A DNA stretch of 6,418 nt, taken from NCBI GenBank assembly GCA_015520115.1, contig WAQS01000045.1:1-6418 (forward strand), written 5' to 3'. Numbering within the stretch: position 1 is the first letter of the stretch; each line of letters begins with the position of its first letter. The position numbers and the translations under genes were made by a program. This document shows, piece by piece, positions 1 to 5,826 of this stretch. The stretch comes from Ferroglobus sp. GTDB taxonomy: Archaea; Halobacteriota; Archaeoglobi; Archaeoglobales; Archaeoglobaceae. The notes beneath the pieces were generated by a model that was not told the origin of the DNA, made no database searches, and saw nothing but the letters and a program-made list of their open reading frames with translations.

Positions 1-2
1 AA

Positions 3-908
3 CTATCTGCTTGAGAAGTGTTCCCACCCTCCGGGGAGCAAGGGTCTCGTCTCTTTTCCGATGAGAAAGACTCCTTTTCCCTTAGAAACTTCTCCAATAA
101 TGCTGAACTCGAAATCCAGCTCTTTAAGCTTATCTTTGCTTACCGTGAAGAGAAGTTCGTATTCTTCTCCGGAGTTTAGGGCAACATCTATCGGATTTAA
201 ATCGTTGGAAATGCAGAATTCCGAAACCTCCTCTCTTATGGGGATCTTGTCCTCGTAAACCTTTATCATCACCCCGCTTGAGTTTGCGAGGAGATTAAGC
301 TCCTTTGACAAACCATCGCTAACGTCTATAGCTGAGTTTGCCAATTTTGCAAGCTTTAATCCCTCGTCAACTCTTGCTACTGGCTTTAAAAACTTTTCAA
401 GAATCTTCTCTTCGATTTCCTCTACCCTTCCCAGCAAGTATAGGAGGGAGCAATAAGACCTTCCGAGATCACCGGTGATGCAAACAACATCTCCAACCTT
501 AGCGTTGCTCCTAAGAAGGAGGTTCTCAGCGAAACCGATAGCTACACTATCTAAGATCAGTTCTGGAGCCTCGTTCGTGTCTCCAGATAAAAATTCCATG
601 TTGTAGAAGTCAAGAGCTTCCTTTATTCCCTTCATAAGCTCTTCGATGATCGGAATGTCGGCTCTGTTTAAACCCATGGAATACGAGAAATGAGTGGGCT
701 TCGCCCCCATAGCAGCTAAGTCGCTTACGCTCGCTGTCACGACCTTCCAGCCGATTTGCTTAGGCGAAAGCTTGGGAGGAAAGTCGGAAGACCTCGAAAG
801 CATGTCGTTGGCTATAACGAGATAGATGTTCCCGATTTTAAAGAAGCCAGCGTCCTCCTCTTCAAATTTAAAAATCCTCTTCGCAAAATCAATTATTTCT
901 CTCTCCAT
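3..908 (-). CDS. thiL: Thiamine-monophosphate kinase (ThiL)
   Basis: Cytosolic kinase that phosphorylates thiamine monophosphate to thiamine diphosphate with ATP and Mg2+, the last step of thiamine cofactor synthesis. The 301-residue protein has the family's usual length and layout: an N-terminal acidic EEDAG motif (D19, metal/ATP), ND at 34-35, the conserved VSDLAAMGA block at 61-69, SGDTNEA at 108-114, AIDVSDGL at 193-200, the nucleotide-binding segment NSGEEYELLFTV at 245-256, and a C-terminal GGWEHF that matches the aromatic end typical of ThiL. The gene is complete; its TAG stop is at bases 3-5. The ATG start is set by a strong Shine-Dalgarno sequence just upstream. It overlaps the end of kptA by 16 bases, so the two are almost certainly cotranscribed and translationally coupled. 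The usual GVHF substrate region reads SSDFPP here, a mild divergence. Family assignment is secure; the enzyme's activity is inferred. Confidence 0.95.
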   Translation of the reverse strand: MEREIIDFAKRIFKFEEEDAGFFKIGNIYLVIANDMLSRSSDFPPKLSPKQIGWKVVTASVSDLAAMGAKPTHFSYSMGLNRADIPIIEELMKGIKEALDFYNMEFLSGDTNEAPELILDSVAIGFAENLLLRSNAKVGDVVCITGDLGRSYCSLLYLLGRVEEIEEKILEKFLKPVARVDEGLKLAKLANSAIDVSDGLSKELNLLANSSGVMIKVYEDKIPIREEVSEFCISNDLNPIDVALNSGEEYELLFTVSKDKLKELDFEFSIIGEVSKGKGVFLIGKETRPLLPGGWEHFSSR

Positions 909-1516
909 CCCACCACCTTAATGTATTTGCTCGGAACAAAGTCGGCTGTGTAAACTTTACCCTTTTTTCTGATTTCAAAACGATCTTCCAACATTCTTTT
1001 CGCATCTATCTCAAGAACGACGGGATTTCTGCAATATCTTTTTCCTACTTCTATCGCATCTTCAATGCTTTCGGATAAGTGCACTTCATTCCTCTTCATC
1101 GGAAGCAAACCGATCTTTAAAATACTCTTGACGTTTTCTGGCTTCGTTCCGTGGTAGAGTTTATCTGGAATCTTTCCTCCTTCGCTCCACTTGTAATCAA
1201 CCTTGACGCTATGCCCGTATCTCGCCCTAATTTTTCCGTCTTTAATTTCGAACCTCCCCTTTTTGTCGAAGAGAACTATAGCTTCTATCTCCCTTTTCCC
1301 AACACCGTACCTCTCCTTCAAAACTCTAACTACATCTTCTAAATCGGCAAATCCGCTTTTATCAAGCTTGATGCCAAAAGAATCCGGGAAGTGTCTGAGT
1401 ATTCCGCTCAAAAACTTGCTGATCGCTTCTCTCTTTTCTTGAGTAAGCAGAATTCTACCCTTGCCGCAAGCGCATTTCTCTTCAAAGTAACCGCAGTTTT
1501 CGCAGTATCCGAGCAC
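893..1516 (-). CDS. kptA: RNA 2'-phosphotransferase (Tpt1/KptA family)
   Basis: NAD-dependent enzyme that transfers an RNA internal 2'-phosphate to NAD, giving ADP-ribose 1'',2''-cyclic phosphate and nicotinamide. In fungi it completes tRNA splicing; the archaeal role is less clear. The 207-residue protein starts with a probable zinc site (C5, C8, C15, C17), a CxxC...CxC arrangement. Next comes the winged-helix half with the catalytic-type RH pair (R41-H42, in ILRHFPDSFG), then the IRARYGHS motif, LYHGT with the NAD-contacting His, VHLS followed by DAIEVGKR, and a C-terminal VYTADFVPSKYI block. All hallmark motifs are present, so it should be active. The start is GTG at 1514-1516: it leaves the first Cys pair intact, has no Shine-Dalgarno sequence, and lies about 30 bases after a TATA-like box, suggesting a nearly leaderless mRNA. 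It is first in a unit with thiL; the pairing has no obvious metabolic logic. Confidence 0.93.
   Translation of the reverse strand: MLGYCENCGYFEEKCACGKGRILLTQEKREAISKFLSGILRHFPDSFGIKLDKSGFADLEDVVRVLKERYGVGKREIEAIVLFDKKGRFEIKDGKIRARYGHSVKVDYKWSEGGKIPDKLYHGTKPENVKSILKIGLLPMKRNEVHLSESIEDAIEVGKRYCRNPVVLEIDAKRMLEDRFEIRKKGKVYTADFVPSKYIKVVGWREK
909..920 (-). promoter_or_regulatory. Shine-Dalgarno sequence of thiL
   Basis: Read on the minus strand this is taaggtggtggg directly before the ATG of thiL. The AAGGTGGT core resembles the complement of the archaeal 16S rRNA 3' end, with a spacer of about 4-5 bases. It lies within the last codons of kptA. It supports ATG at 906-908 as the start and suggests that thiL is translated by re-initiation or coupling from kptA. 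Confidence 0.65.
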
Positions 1517-1540
1517 GAAGTATATTTTCTTTGGACTGAT

Positions 1541-1550
1541 AGATAAATTC
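1541..1550 (-). promoter_or_regulatory. Probable TATA box for kptA-thiL
   Basis: On the minus strand this reads gaatttatct, an archaeal TATA-like box. Its centre is about 26 bases upstream of position 1520, a few bases before the kptA GTG, where no Shine-Dalgarno sequence is visible. Transcription would start almost at the start codon. Inferred from spacing and composition only. Confidence 0.45.
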
Positions 1551-1600
1551 TTAGCAAAGTGATGGATTCAAAAATGAGCGTGTATCAATCATATCGATAA

Positions 1601-1610
1601 ATTTTTAAAT
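1601..1610 (+). promoter_or_regulatory. Probable TATA box for the surface-protein gene
   Basis: The sequence atttttaaat lies 25 bases (centre to start codon) before the GTG at 1631. With the archaeal TATA-to-start distance of roughly 25-27 bases this predicts a leaderless transcript beginning at or next to the GTG, in agreement with the lack of any Shine-Dalgarno sequence there. The preceding AT-rich bases could hold a BRE, but I cannot define one with confidence. Confidence 0.5.
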
Positions 1611-1630
1611 GGTAGATTCGTAGTTTAATC

Positions 1631-2557
1631 GTGAATTCGAAAGTTCTGCTTGCAAGCGTGGCTGTGATAATCTCAATCGCATTACTCTTACCGGTTTTTG
1701 CGGACGTTACAAAGGACACGTCTTATGCGAGAATCGAAGGTTTTGACGTGAAAATAGCCGATGTAAACGACAGTCACGCAACTCTGAAATTCGTAGTCCA
1801 CATAAAGAGATCCAAGGTTTTGGAGAATGCAACAATACTTGCGAAGATCTACGACCTAAAAACGAATATACTCCTTGAAGAGATAAGCAAAACGCTTCCG
1901 GAGAAAGTTAAAAGCGAAGATTCAATGGAAAGCGTACTGATTTCCCTTGAGAAGGACAGGGGTTATAGAGTTGCCTTATCGATAGACAAGGAGGGCAAGC
2001 GTTTAAGTTCAAGGGAATTCGTGCTTACGGGATTGGATACGATAATGCCGGAGGAGAAGGAGTTAAAGGTCGTGCTTAAGGATGCGGATTTTGCGGTAAG
2101 AGAGGTTGGAGGAAAGACTGTCAAAATTCTTGCAAGATTTTACGTGGAGGCTTTGAAGAGTTATGACGTTCTCGCTCACGTTAAAGCCGTTCAGTACGAG
2201 TCCAACATTCTGGCTGACGATTTCTGGAAGGAGGTCAGAGTCGAAGGTGGAAAAACCGTCATCATAGAGGGGAATCTCTCCCTTCCGAACAACTACAACT
2301 ACCTTGTAAAGCTTGAGCTTTGGAGAAATGGATCCTTGTTAAAAACTTGGAGCAAGCAGCTCAGCCTTTCACCGGCTAAGAAAATTCCAAAAAACGTCAC
2401 GGAGAAGGAAGTTAAATTCGAAATAAGCGAGTTCGTGAGAACTCCCGCCCCGACTCCAAGGATGGAATATGCTGAAAGAAAAGCCGCTCCGGGATTTGAG
2501 CTTCTGCTTCTCCTATTATCGGGAGGTGTTGCTTTGTGGAGAAGAAGATCGAGTTAG
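1631..2557 (+). CDS. Secreted PGF-CTERM cell-surface protein with two internal repeats
   Basis: Exported protein of 308 residues with no function I can name. It has a Sec-type signal peptide (K4, hydrophobic 5-20, likely cleavage after VFA at 22-24). Two similar beta-rich units follow, about 34-134 and 145-248; compare TILAKIYDLKTNILLEE with DVLAHVKAVQYESNILADD, and the strand pairs near 101-131 and 212-246. A Pro/Thr linker (TPAPTP, 271-276) follows, then the tripartite C-terminal tail PGF (287-289), a Leu-rich hydrophobic stretch and RRR (304-306). This is the PGF-CTERM signal processed by archaeosortase A, which in haloarchaea swaps the tail for a lipid anchor. Five N-glycosylation sequons (N46, N66, N215, N233, N255) fit a surface location. 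The repeats may belong to a DUF7490-like, Ig-like fold, from memory and unverified. The GTG start gives the intact signal peptide. It overlaps the next gene by 22 bases. Confidence 0.85.
   Translation: MNSKVLLASVAVIISIALLLPVFADVTKDTSYARIEGFDVKIADVNDSHATLKFVVHIKRSKVLENATILAKIYDLKTNILLEEISKTLPEKVKSEDSMESVLISLEKDRGYRVALSIDKEGKRLSSREFVLTGLDTIMPEEKELKVVLKDADFAVREVGGKTVKILARFYVEALKSYDVLAHVKAVQYESNILADDFWKEVRVEGGKTVIIEGNLSLPNNYNYLVKLELWRNGSLLKTWSKQLSLSPAKKIPKNVTEKEVKFEISEFVRTPAPTPRMEYAERKAAPGFELLLLLLSGGVALWRRRSS
2521..2528 (+). promoter_or_regulatory. Shine-Dalgarno sequence of the two-helix membrane protein gene
   Basis: The sequence gggaggtg is a near-perfect archaeal Shine-Dalgarno sequence, 7 bases before the GTG at 2536. 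It is embedded in the codons for the hydrophobic PGF-CTERM tail of the upstream gene. It decides the start of the small downstream gene and indicates cotranscription and coupled translation. Confidence 0.75.
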
Positions 2558-2757
2558 AGGATTTACTCAGAAAAATCTTCGTTGCTATTGCCCTAATCTT
2601 TCTCGTCATTGCAGCGTGGGGGCTTTATTCTTCCCTCAACGATTTCGTGAGGGTGTGGGTGGATTATAAGTTTGTGCCGATCTACAAAGCTCTGATAAAC
2701 TCGGTCGTGCTGATAATTTCCATTTACGTCATCTCTTTATTCGTTAAAAAGTCCTAA
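2536..2757 (+). CDS. Small membrane protein with two transmembrane helices
   Basis: A 73-residue protein with no family I recognise. A short charged N-terminus (MEKKIELEDLLRK) precedes a first hydrophobic helix at about 14-31. A middle segment of about 20 residues has several aromatic residues (LNDFVRVWVDYKF). A second helix lies at about 51-70 and the protein ends KKS. Lysines at both ends fit both termini in the cytoplasm, with the middle segment outside, by the positive-inside rule. The GTG start is backed by the strong Shine-Dalgarno sequence 7 bases upstream. The 22-base overlap with the PGF-CTERM protein gene implies coordinated expression, so a role at the membrane with that surface protein is plausible but only inferred. 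Its 3' end overlaps the oppositely oriented PHP gene by 21 bases. Confidence 0.75.
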   Translation: MEKKIELEDLLRKIFVAIALIFLVIAAWGLYSSLNDFVRVWVDYKFVPIYKALINSVVLIISIYVISLFVKKS

Positions 2758-3363
2758 CGAGTCCGAAAGCCATACTTTTAACGGCATTCTCCTCCCCGAA
2801 ATTTGCACCTCTCCATTTTTCAAAGCCCTTAAGGGCTCACCTCTCAGAATCGTTATTCCGTAGCCCAATGCTTTAGAGCTGTGAGCATCGCTCCCAGCTA
2901 TAACTGGTTTTTTCAATTTTTTAGCTATCGTCAAGCTCAAAAAATTGAAAAAACCTATGAAATACTTGGAGTTAAACCCTTCAATTCCGTCGGCTTTTCG
3001 AAGAGCTTCAATTCTCCAAACTCCCTTCCTCTCTATTTGAAAGGGATGTGCCACATAGCAAACTCCTCCAAGCTTTTTCGTCCTCTTCACTGCCTCTTCG
3101 AAGGGAATACCTTTGTCGAAATCCTCCTTCACACCGTAAACGAGCAAATGCCCTTCGTCTGTCGAAGACTCAAAACCGGGAACTACTTCTATCGGTAGGT
3201 GCTCCTCCTCCACTATTTCAATAGCCTCCAAGCTTCCGTTTATTGTGTCGTGATCCGTTATTGAAATAACCTCAATTCCGATCTCCAAAGCTTTATTCAG
3301 TAGTTTCTTCACGCTGTCCCTTCCATCGCTGTGGTTTGAGTGAACGTGAAGCTCTGCGATCAC
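2737..3363 (-). CDS. PHP-domain phosphoesterase
   Basis: Metal-dependent phosphoesterase of the PHP superfamily (COG0613-like, related to the RNase AM/TrpH group), 208 residues, probably cytosolic. The metal-site motifs are in order: HVHSNHSDG at 6-14 (H6, H8, D13), ITDHDT at 35-40 (D37, H38), PGFESS at 62-67 (E65), AHP at 105-107 (H106) and GSDAHSS at 157-163 (D159, H161). The set looks complete, so a trinuclear metal centre and hydrolase activity are expected; the substrate is unknown. I start it at the GTG at 3361-3363 because the motif HxH follows at once, as in the family. The frame stays open to 3513, but that extension is cysteine-, His- and Asn-rich, unlike the family, and runs back into the divergent gene. 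It overlaps the 3' end of the small membrane protein gene by 21 bases and holds a perfect 17-base inverted repeat. Confidence 0.88.
   Translation of the reverse strand: MIAELHVHSNHSDGRDSVKKLLNKALEIGIEVISITDHDTINGSLEAIEIVEEEHLPIEVVPGFESSTDEGHLLVYGVKEDFDKGIPFEEAVKRTKKLGGVCYVAHPFQIERKGVWRIEALRKADGIEGFNSKYFIGFFNFLSLTIAKKLKKPVIAGSDAHSSKALGYGITILRGEPLRALKNGEVQISGRRMPLKVWLSDSLGLFNE
2906..2955. repeat. Perfect 17-base inverted repeat inside the PHP gene
   Basis: The left arm ggttttttcaatttttt (2906-2922) is exactly complementary to aaaaaattgaaaaaacc (2939-2955). The arms can extend by AGCT (2923-2926) with AGCT (2934-2937) across one unpaired C at 2938, leaving a 7-base loop. On the coding (minus) strand it encodes the FFNFLS to KKLKKP stretch, near residues 138-153 of the PHP protein. 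It is a potential RNA hairpin; no function is established. Confidence 0.8.
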
Positions 3364-3368
3364 GGAAT

Positions 3369-3378
3369 GATTTATCTT
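3369..3378 (+). promoter_or_regulatory. Probable TATA box for the dihydropteroate synthase-like operon
   Basis: The sequence gatttatctt is centred about 26-27 bases before the ATG at 3400, the distance expected for a leaderless transcript, and no Shine-Dalgarno sequence precedes that ATG. It is only 6 bases from the start codon of the divergent PHP gene, so polymerases at the two promoters should compete. Confidence 0.45.
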
Positions 3379-3386
3379 CCTACAGC

Positions 3387-3396
3387 AAAAATAAAG
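3387..3396 (-). promoter_or_regulatory. Probable TATA box for the PHP gene
   Basis: On the minus strand this reads ctttattttt, centred about 27-28 bases before the GTG at 3363. There is no Shine-Dalgarno sequence, so a leaderless mRNA is expected. It lies within the 36-base gap shared with the divergent dihydropteroate synthase-like gene. Confidence 0.45.
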
Positions 3397-3399
3397 CTT

Positions 3400-4842
3400 A
3401 TGAAAGTGCTTGTTGTAACTGGCAAACTTGCGGAGAGTTTGGTTAGAGAAGTTGTTGACTGCGATGTTCTCGTGTTGGACATCGATATCGCAGCCTTCAT
3501 AACTCCCTCTCACCTCAGAAATTACGACCTGAGCGATTACGATCTCGTGCTCGTTCCGGGATTGACCGCTGGAAACGATTGGAAGAAATTGGAAGTGGAA
3601 AAGGGTGTTAAGATCCGCTTAGGTCCGATTCACGCCTACGATTTGAAGTACGTGCTTGAAAAGGTGGAAGAAATAGAACTTTCCCACGAAATCCCCGCAT
3701 GCAGACTCATCGAGAGTATAAAAGCTGAGGAAGTAAAGAGAGCCGTTGACGAAATAGACGATTTCGCCTTTGAGGTGAATGGGGTAAAAATAGGCGGAAG
3801 CACAAGAATGAAGGTTATTGCTGAGGTAGTTGACGCTACGAAGCTTAGCGGGGAAGAACTCACGAGGAGAATTGAGCACTACTTAGAAAGCGGAGCTGAT
3901 ATAATCGATCTCGGAATTCCCCTTGAGTTCGAGGTCGAGGAGGTTAGAAGGGCTGTCAAGGTAGCTAAAGATCTCTGCGATGTTGTGAGCATTGACACGT
4001 TCAGTATAAGAGCTATAAAAGCCGGAATCGAGGCTGGAGCTGACATGATTATGAGCTTATCTACGGAGAACCTCAAAGCTCTTGAATTTATTAAGAATGA
4101 AGTCGTGGTCGTCGTTGATAGAAACGTCGAGAGGTTGAAAAAGCTCGTGGAATTAGCAAGGACGAGAACTGAGAGAGTTGTAGCTGATCCAATTCTCGAT
4201 TTTCCGGGAGTCGTTGACTCGATTTTCAGATACAAAAAATACAGGGAGTTAGATTCGAAAACACCTCTTCTATTCGGAGCTGGAAACGTTACGGAGTTGA
4301 TAGATGCCGACAGCATAGGGGTTAATGCTCTCCTCGCTCAGATTGCCGAGGAAGTTGGAGCTTCCTTAATTTTTACAACCGAAGCAAGCGACAAAACGGC
4401 TGGAGCCGTGAAGGAAATGAAAATAGCTACTTACATGACCAAAGGGGCTAAACTGAGAAAAACACCGCCGAAAGATCTGGGTTTCAGTTTGCTTGTGCTT
4501 AAAGAAAAGAGGAAGCTTCCCGAAGGTGAATTCCCGAAGGATTTTACTAAGGCTGAAGAGAGTAGAAAGTTTGTCAGAGATCCCTTGGGAGATTTTAGGA
4601 TATGGATCTCCAACGGAAAGATAGTTTGTTCCCACGAGAGGCTTACAGTGGTGGGAGAGAAAGCGAAGGAGATCGTAGATACAGTTTTAAAAGAGAACCT
4701 CGTCAGCAGGCTTGACCATGCCGCTTATCTTGGAAGAGAGTTGAAGAAGGCGGAAATAGCCTTGCAGCTTGGTAAAAATTATGTCCAAGATGAGGAGCTG
4801 AGTTTCGGAATTTACTCCAATTCATTAAAATATCGAAAGTAA
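3400..4842 (+). CDS. Dihydropteroate synthase-like protein (TIGR00284 type)
   Basis: A 480-residue cytosolic protein of an archaeal family built around a pterin-binding TIM barrel. Residues 1-110 form the N-terminal domain (MKVLVVTGKLAESLV start, LVPGLTAGND at 51-60; DUF6513-like). The barrel follows: AEVVDATKLS at 141-150, GADIIDLGIP at 165-174, VSIDTFSIRA at 196-205, EAGADMIMSL at 211-220, DPILDFPG at 263-270. These parallel the GADIIDIG, SIDT and DP blocks of folate dihydropteroate synthase. A C-terminal domain (about 390-455, DPLGDF, VSRLDHAAYLGREL) is DUF4346-like. In methanogen-type pathways such proteins are candidates for joining the pterin to the ribofuranosyl-aminobenzene unit of tetrahydromethanopterin; this activity is inference. 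The ATG at 3400 is chosen over an in-frame one at 3340 because homologues start near MKVLVVTGK, a TATA box fits, and 3340 lies inside the divergent PHP gene. It heads the run with the Trm10-like and thioredoxin genes. Confidence 0.85.
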   Translation: MKVLVVTGKLAESLVREVVDCDVLVLDIDIAAFITPSHLRNYDLSDYDLVLVPGLTAGNDWKKLEVEKGVKIRLGPIHAYDLKYVLEKVEEIELSHEIPACRLIESIKAEEVKRAVDEIDDFAFEVNGVKIGGSTRMKVIAEVVDATKLSGEELTRRIEHYLESGADIIDLGIPLEFEVEEVRRAVKVAKDLCDVVSIDTFSIRAIKAGIEAGADMIMSLSTENLKALEFIKNEVVVVVDRNVERLKKLVELARTRTERVVADPILDFPGVVDSIFRYKKYRELDSKTPLLFGAGNVTELIDADSIGVNALLAQIAEEVGASLIFTTEASDKTAGAVKEMKIATYMTKGAKLRKTPPKDLGFSLLVLKEKRKLPEGEFPKDFTKAEESRKFVRDPLGDFRIWISNGKIVCSHERLTVVGEKAKEIVDTVLKENLVSRLDHAAYLGRELKKAEIALQLGKNYVQDEELSFGIYSNSLKYRK

Positions 4843-4850
4843 ATTCGATT

Positions 4851-5807
4851 GTGAGACTCAAGGATTTGCTCGTCGAGGAACTGAAAAGGAGAGGAATAAA
4901 CTGCATTTCTTTTAGAACTGCCAAAGCTTTCAAGTATGACCCGATTCAATTCGCCGCTTTGATGATTGCCAACGGGAAAATGAACATATGCGAGGGGGAG
5001 GGAAAATACAAGTTCGACCTCGAAGGAAATGAAGTCGATGAGTGCAACTTCGTTCTCGATAGGTGTGAGGGCATTATTGACAGAGAGAGTCTGCTGAAAA
5101 AAGCCGATGATTTCCCGTACATAGCGATAGACTGTAGATACCATCATTTACACAGTGAAAAGGAGTTTAGAAGTCTCATAATTCAGATTAAGGAGACACT
5201 CAACGTCGTGAGAGAGTACATGTGGGATGAAAGGCTCGTTGTCGCTGGTTTGAAAACGGACACTAACGCCCTGCATGTAGACAAGCTTGAAGATTTTTTG
5301 AGGGATAAGAAAAAGATAATTCTCCTCGATCCTAACGCTGAGGATGTTTTTGAAGGGGAGAAGGCGGAAGTTTACATCATAGGTGGAATTGTCGACAAGT
5401 CGGGAAATAAAAAGGGTCTAACTTCCAAGCTTGGGAAGGAATTGAGAAGAGAGGGAATAGAGTTTGAATCAAAGAAAATTCTTTTGAGGGGAGACGTCAT
5501 AGGAGTTCCCGACAGGTTGAATCACATAGCGGAGATAGTTTTGAAGGTAGTTCTTGATGGGAAAAGCGTCGAAGAAGCTATTAGGGAAGTTCAGCCGAGA
5601 AAAGTTGCTAAATGGAGGCTGAGGATAGAGCTTCCGAAGTTTGTGGAGAGAATCGAGATTAGAGGAAAGAAATTCAGAATAGTCAGAAAAAGCGTGATTA
5701 GCAAATTTGACTGGTTGAACATAACGGAAGAGGACTTCTACGAAGTTGCCAGCGAACAGGGGGTTATTGTTGTGGATGATCATTTCCGCGTAAGCGATAA
5801 TAGTTAA
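4851..5807 (+). CDS. tRNA (purine-9, N1)-methyltransferase, Trm10-type SPOUT
   Basis: S-adenosylmethionine-dependent methylase predicted to modify N1 of the purine at tRNA position 9. Known archaeal relatives make m1A9 (Sulfolobus) or both m1A9 and m1G9 (Thermococcus); which applies here cannot be told from sequence. Of 318 residues, 1-85 are the N-terminal domain. The SPOUT core runs from about 87 to 260: IAIDCRYHHL at 91-100 (D94), LLDPNAEDVF at 158-167, the cofactor-knot segment YIIGGIVDKSGNKKGLT at 175-191 (D182 in the position of the family's conserved Asp), and GVPDRLNHIAEIVL at 218-231. A further 55 residues or so form a C-terminal domain. The GTG start comes 8 bases after the upstream stop without a clear Shine-Dalgarno sequence; no earlier start codon is in frame between them. 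The position suggests cotranscription with its neighbours, although AT-rich bases at 4824-4833 might act as an internal promoter. Confidence 0.87.
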   Translation: MRLKDLLVEELKRRGINCISFRTAKAFKYDPIQFAALMIANGKMNICEGEGKYKFDLEGNEVDECNFVLDRCEGIIDRESLLKKADDFPYIAIDCRYHHLHSEKEFRSLIIQIKETLNVVREYMWDERLVVAGLKTDTNALHVDKLEDFLRDKKKIILLDPNAEDVFEGEKAEVYIIGGIVDKSGNKKGLTSKLGKELRREGIEFESKKILLRGDVIGVPDRLNHIAEIVLKVVLDGKSVEEAIREVQPRKVAKWRLRIELPKFVERIEIRGKKFRIVRKSVISKFDWLNITEEDFYEVASEQGVIVVDDHFRVSDNS

Positions 5808-5826
5808 ATCTATAAATCCCGAAATT

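Noticed and set aside
3340..3399. Earlier ATG for the dihydropteroate synthase-like protein
   Set aside because: The 20 added residues (MNVKLCDHGM...) lie on the complement of the PHP metal-site codons, do not resemble the family N-terminus, and would place the start upstream of the likely TATA box.
3364..3513. N-terminal extension of the PHP protein to an ATG at 3513
   Set aside because: The extra 50 residues have atypical composition, overlap the start of the divergent gene, and push the family's near-terminal HxH motif inward. The GTG at 3363 fits the family and a promoter.
3879..4316. Long open frame on the minus strand opposite the dihydropteroate synthase-like gene
   Set aside because: The translation is Ser/Thr-rich low-complexity sequence with no motif, typical of the shadow of a real gene, and has no ribosome binding site.
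4512..4540. Short repeated cccgaagg segments
   Set aside because: Two 8-base copies within coding sequence, explained by similar codons; too short to be meaningful.
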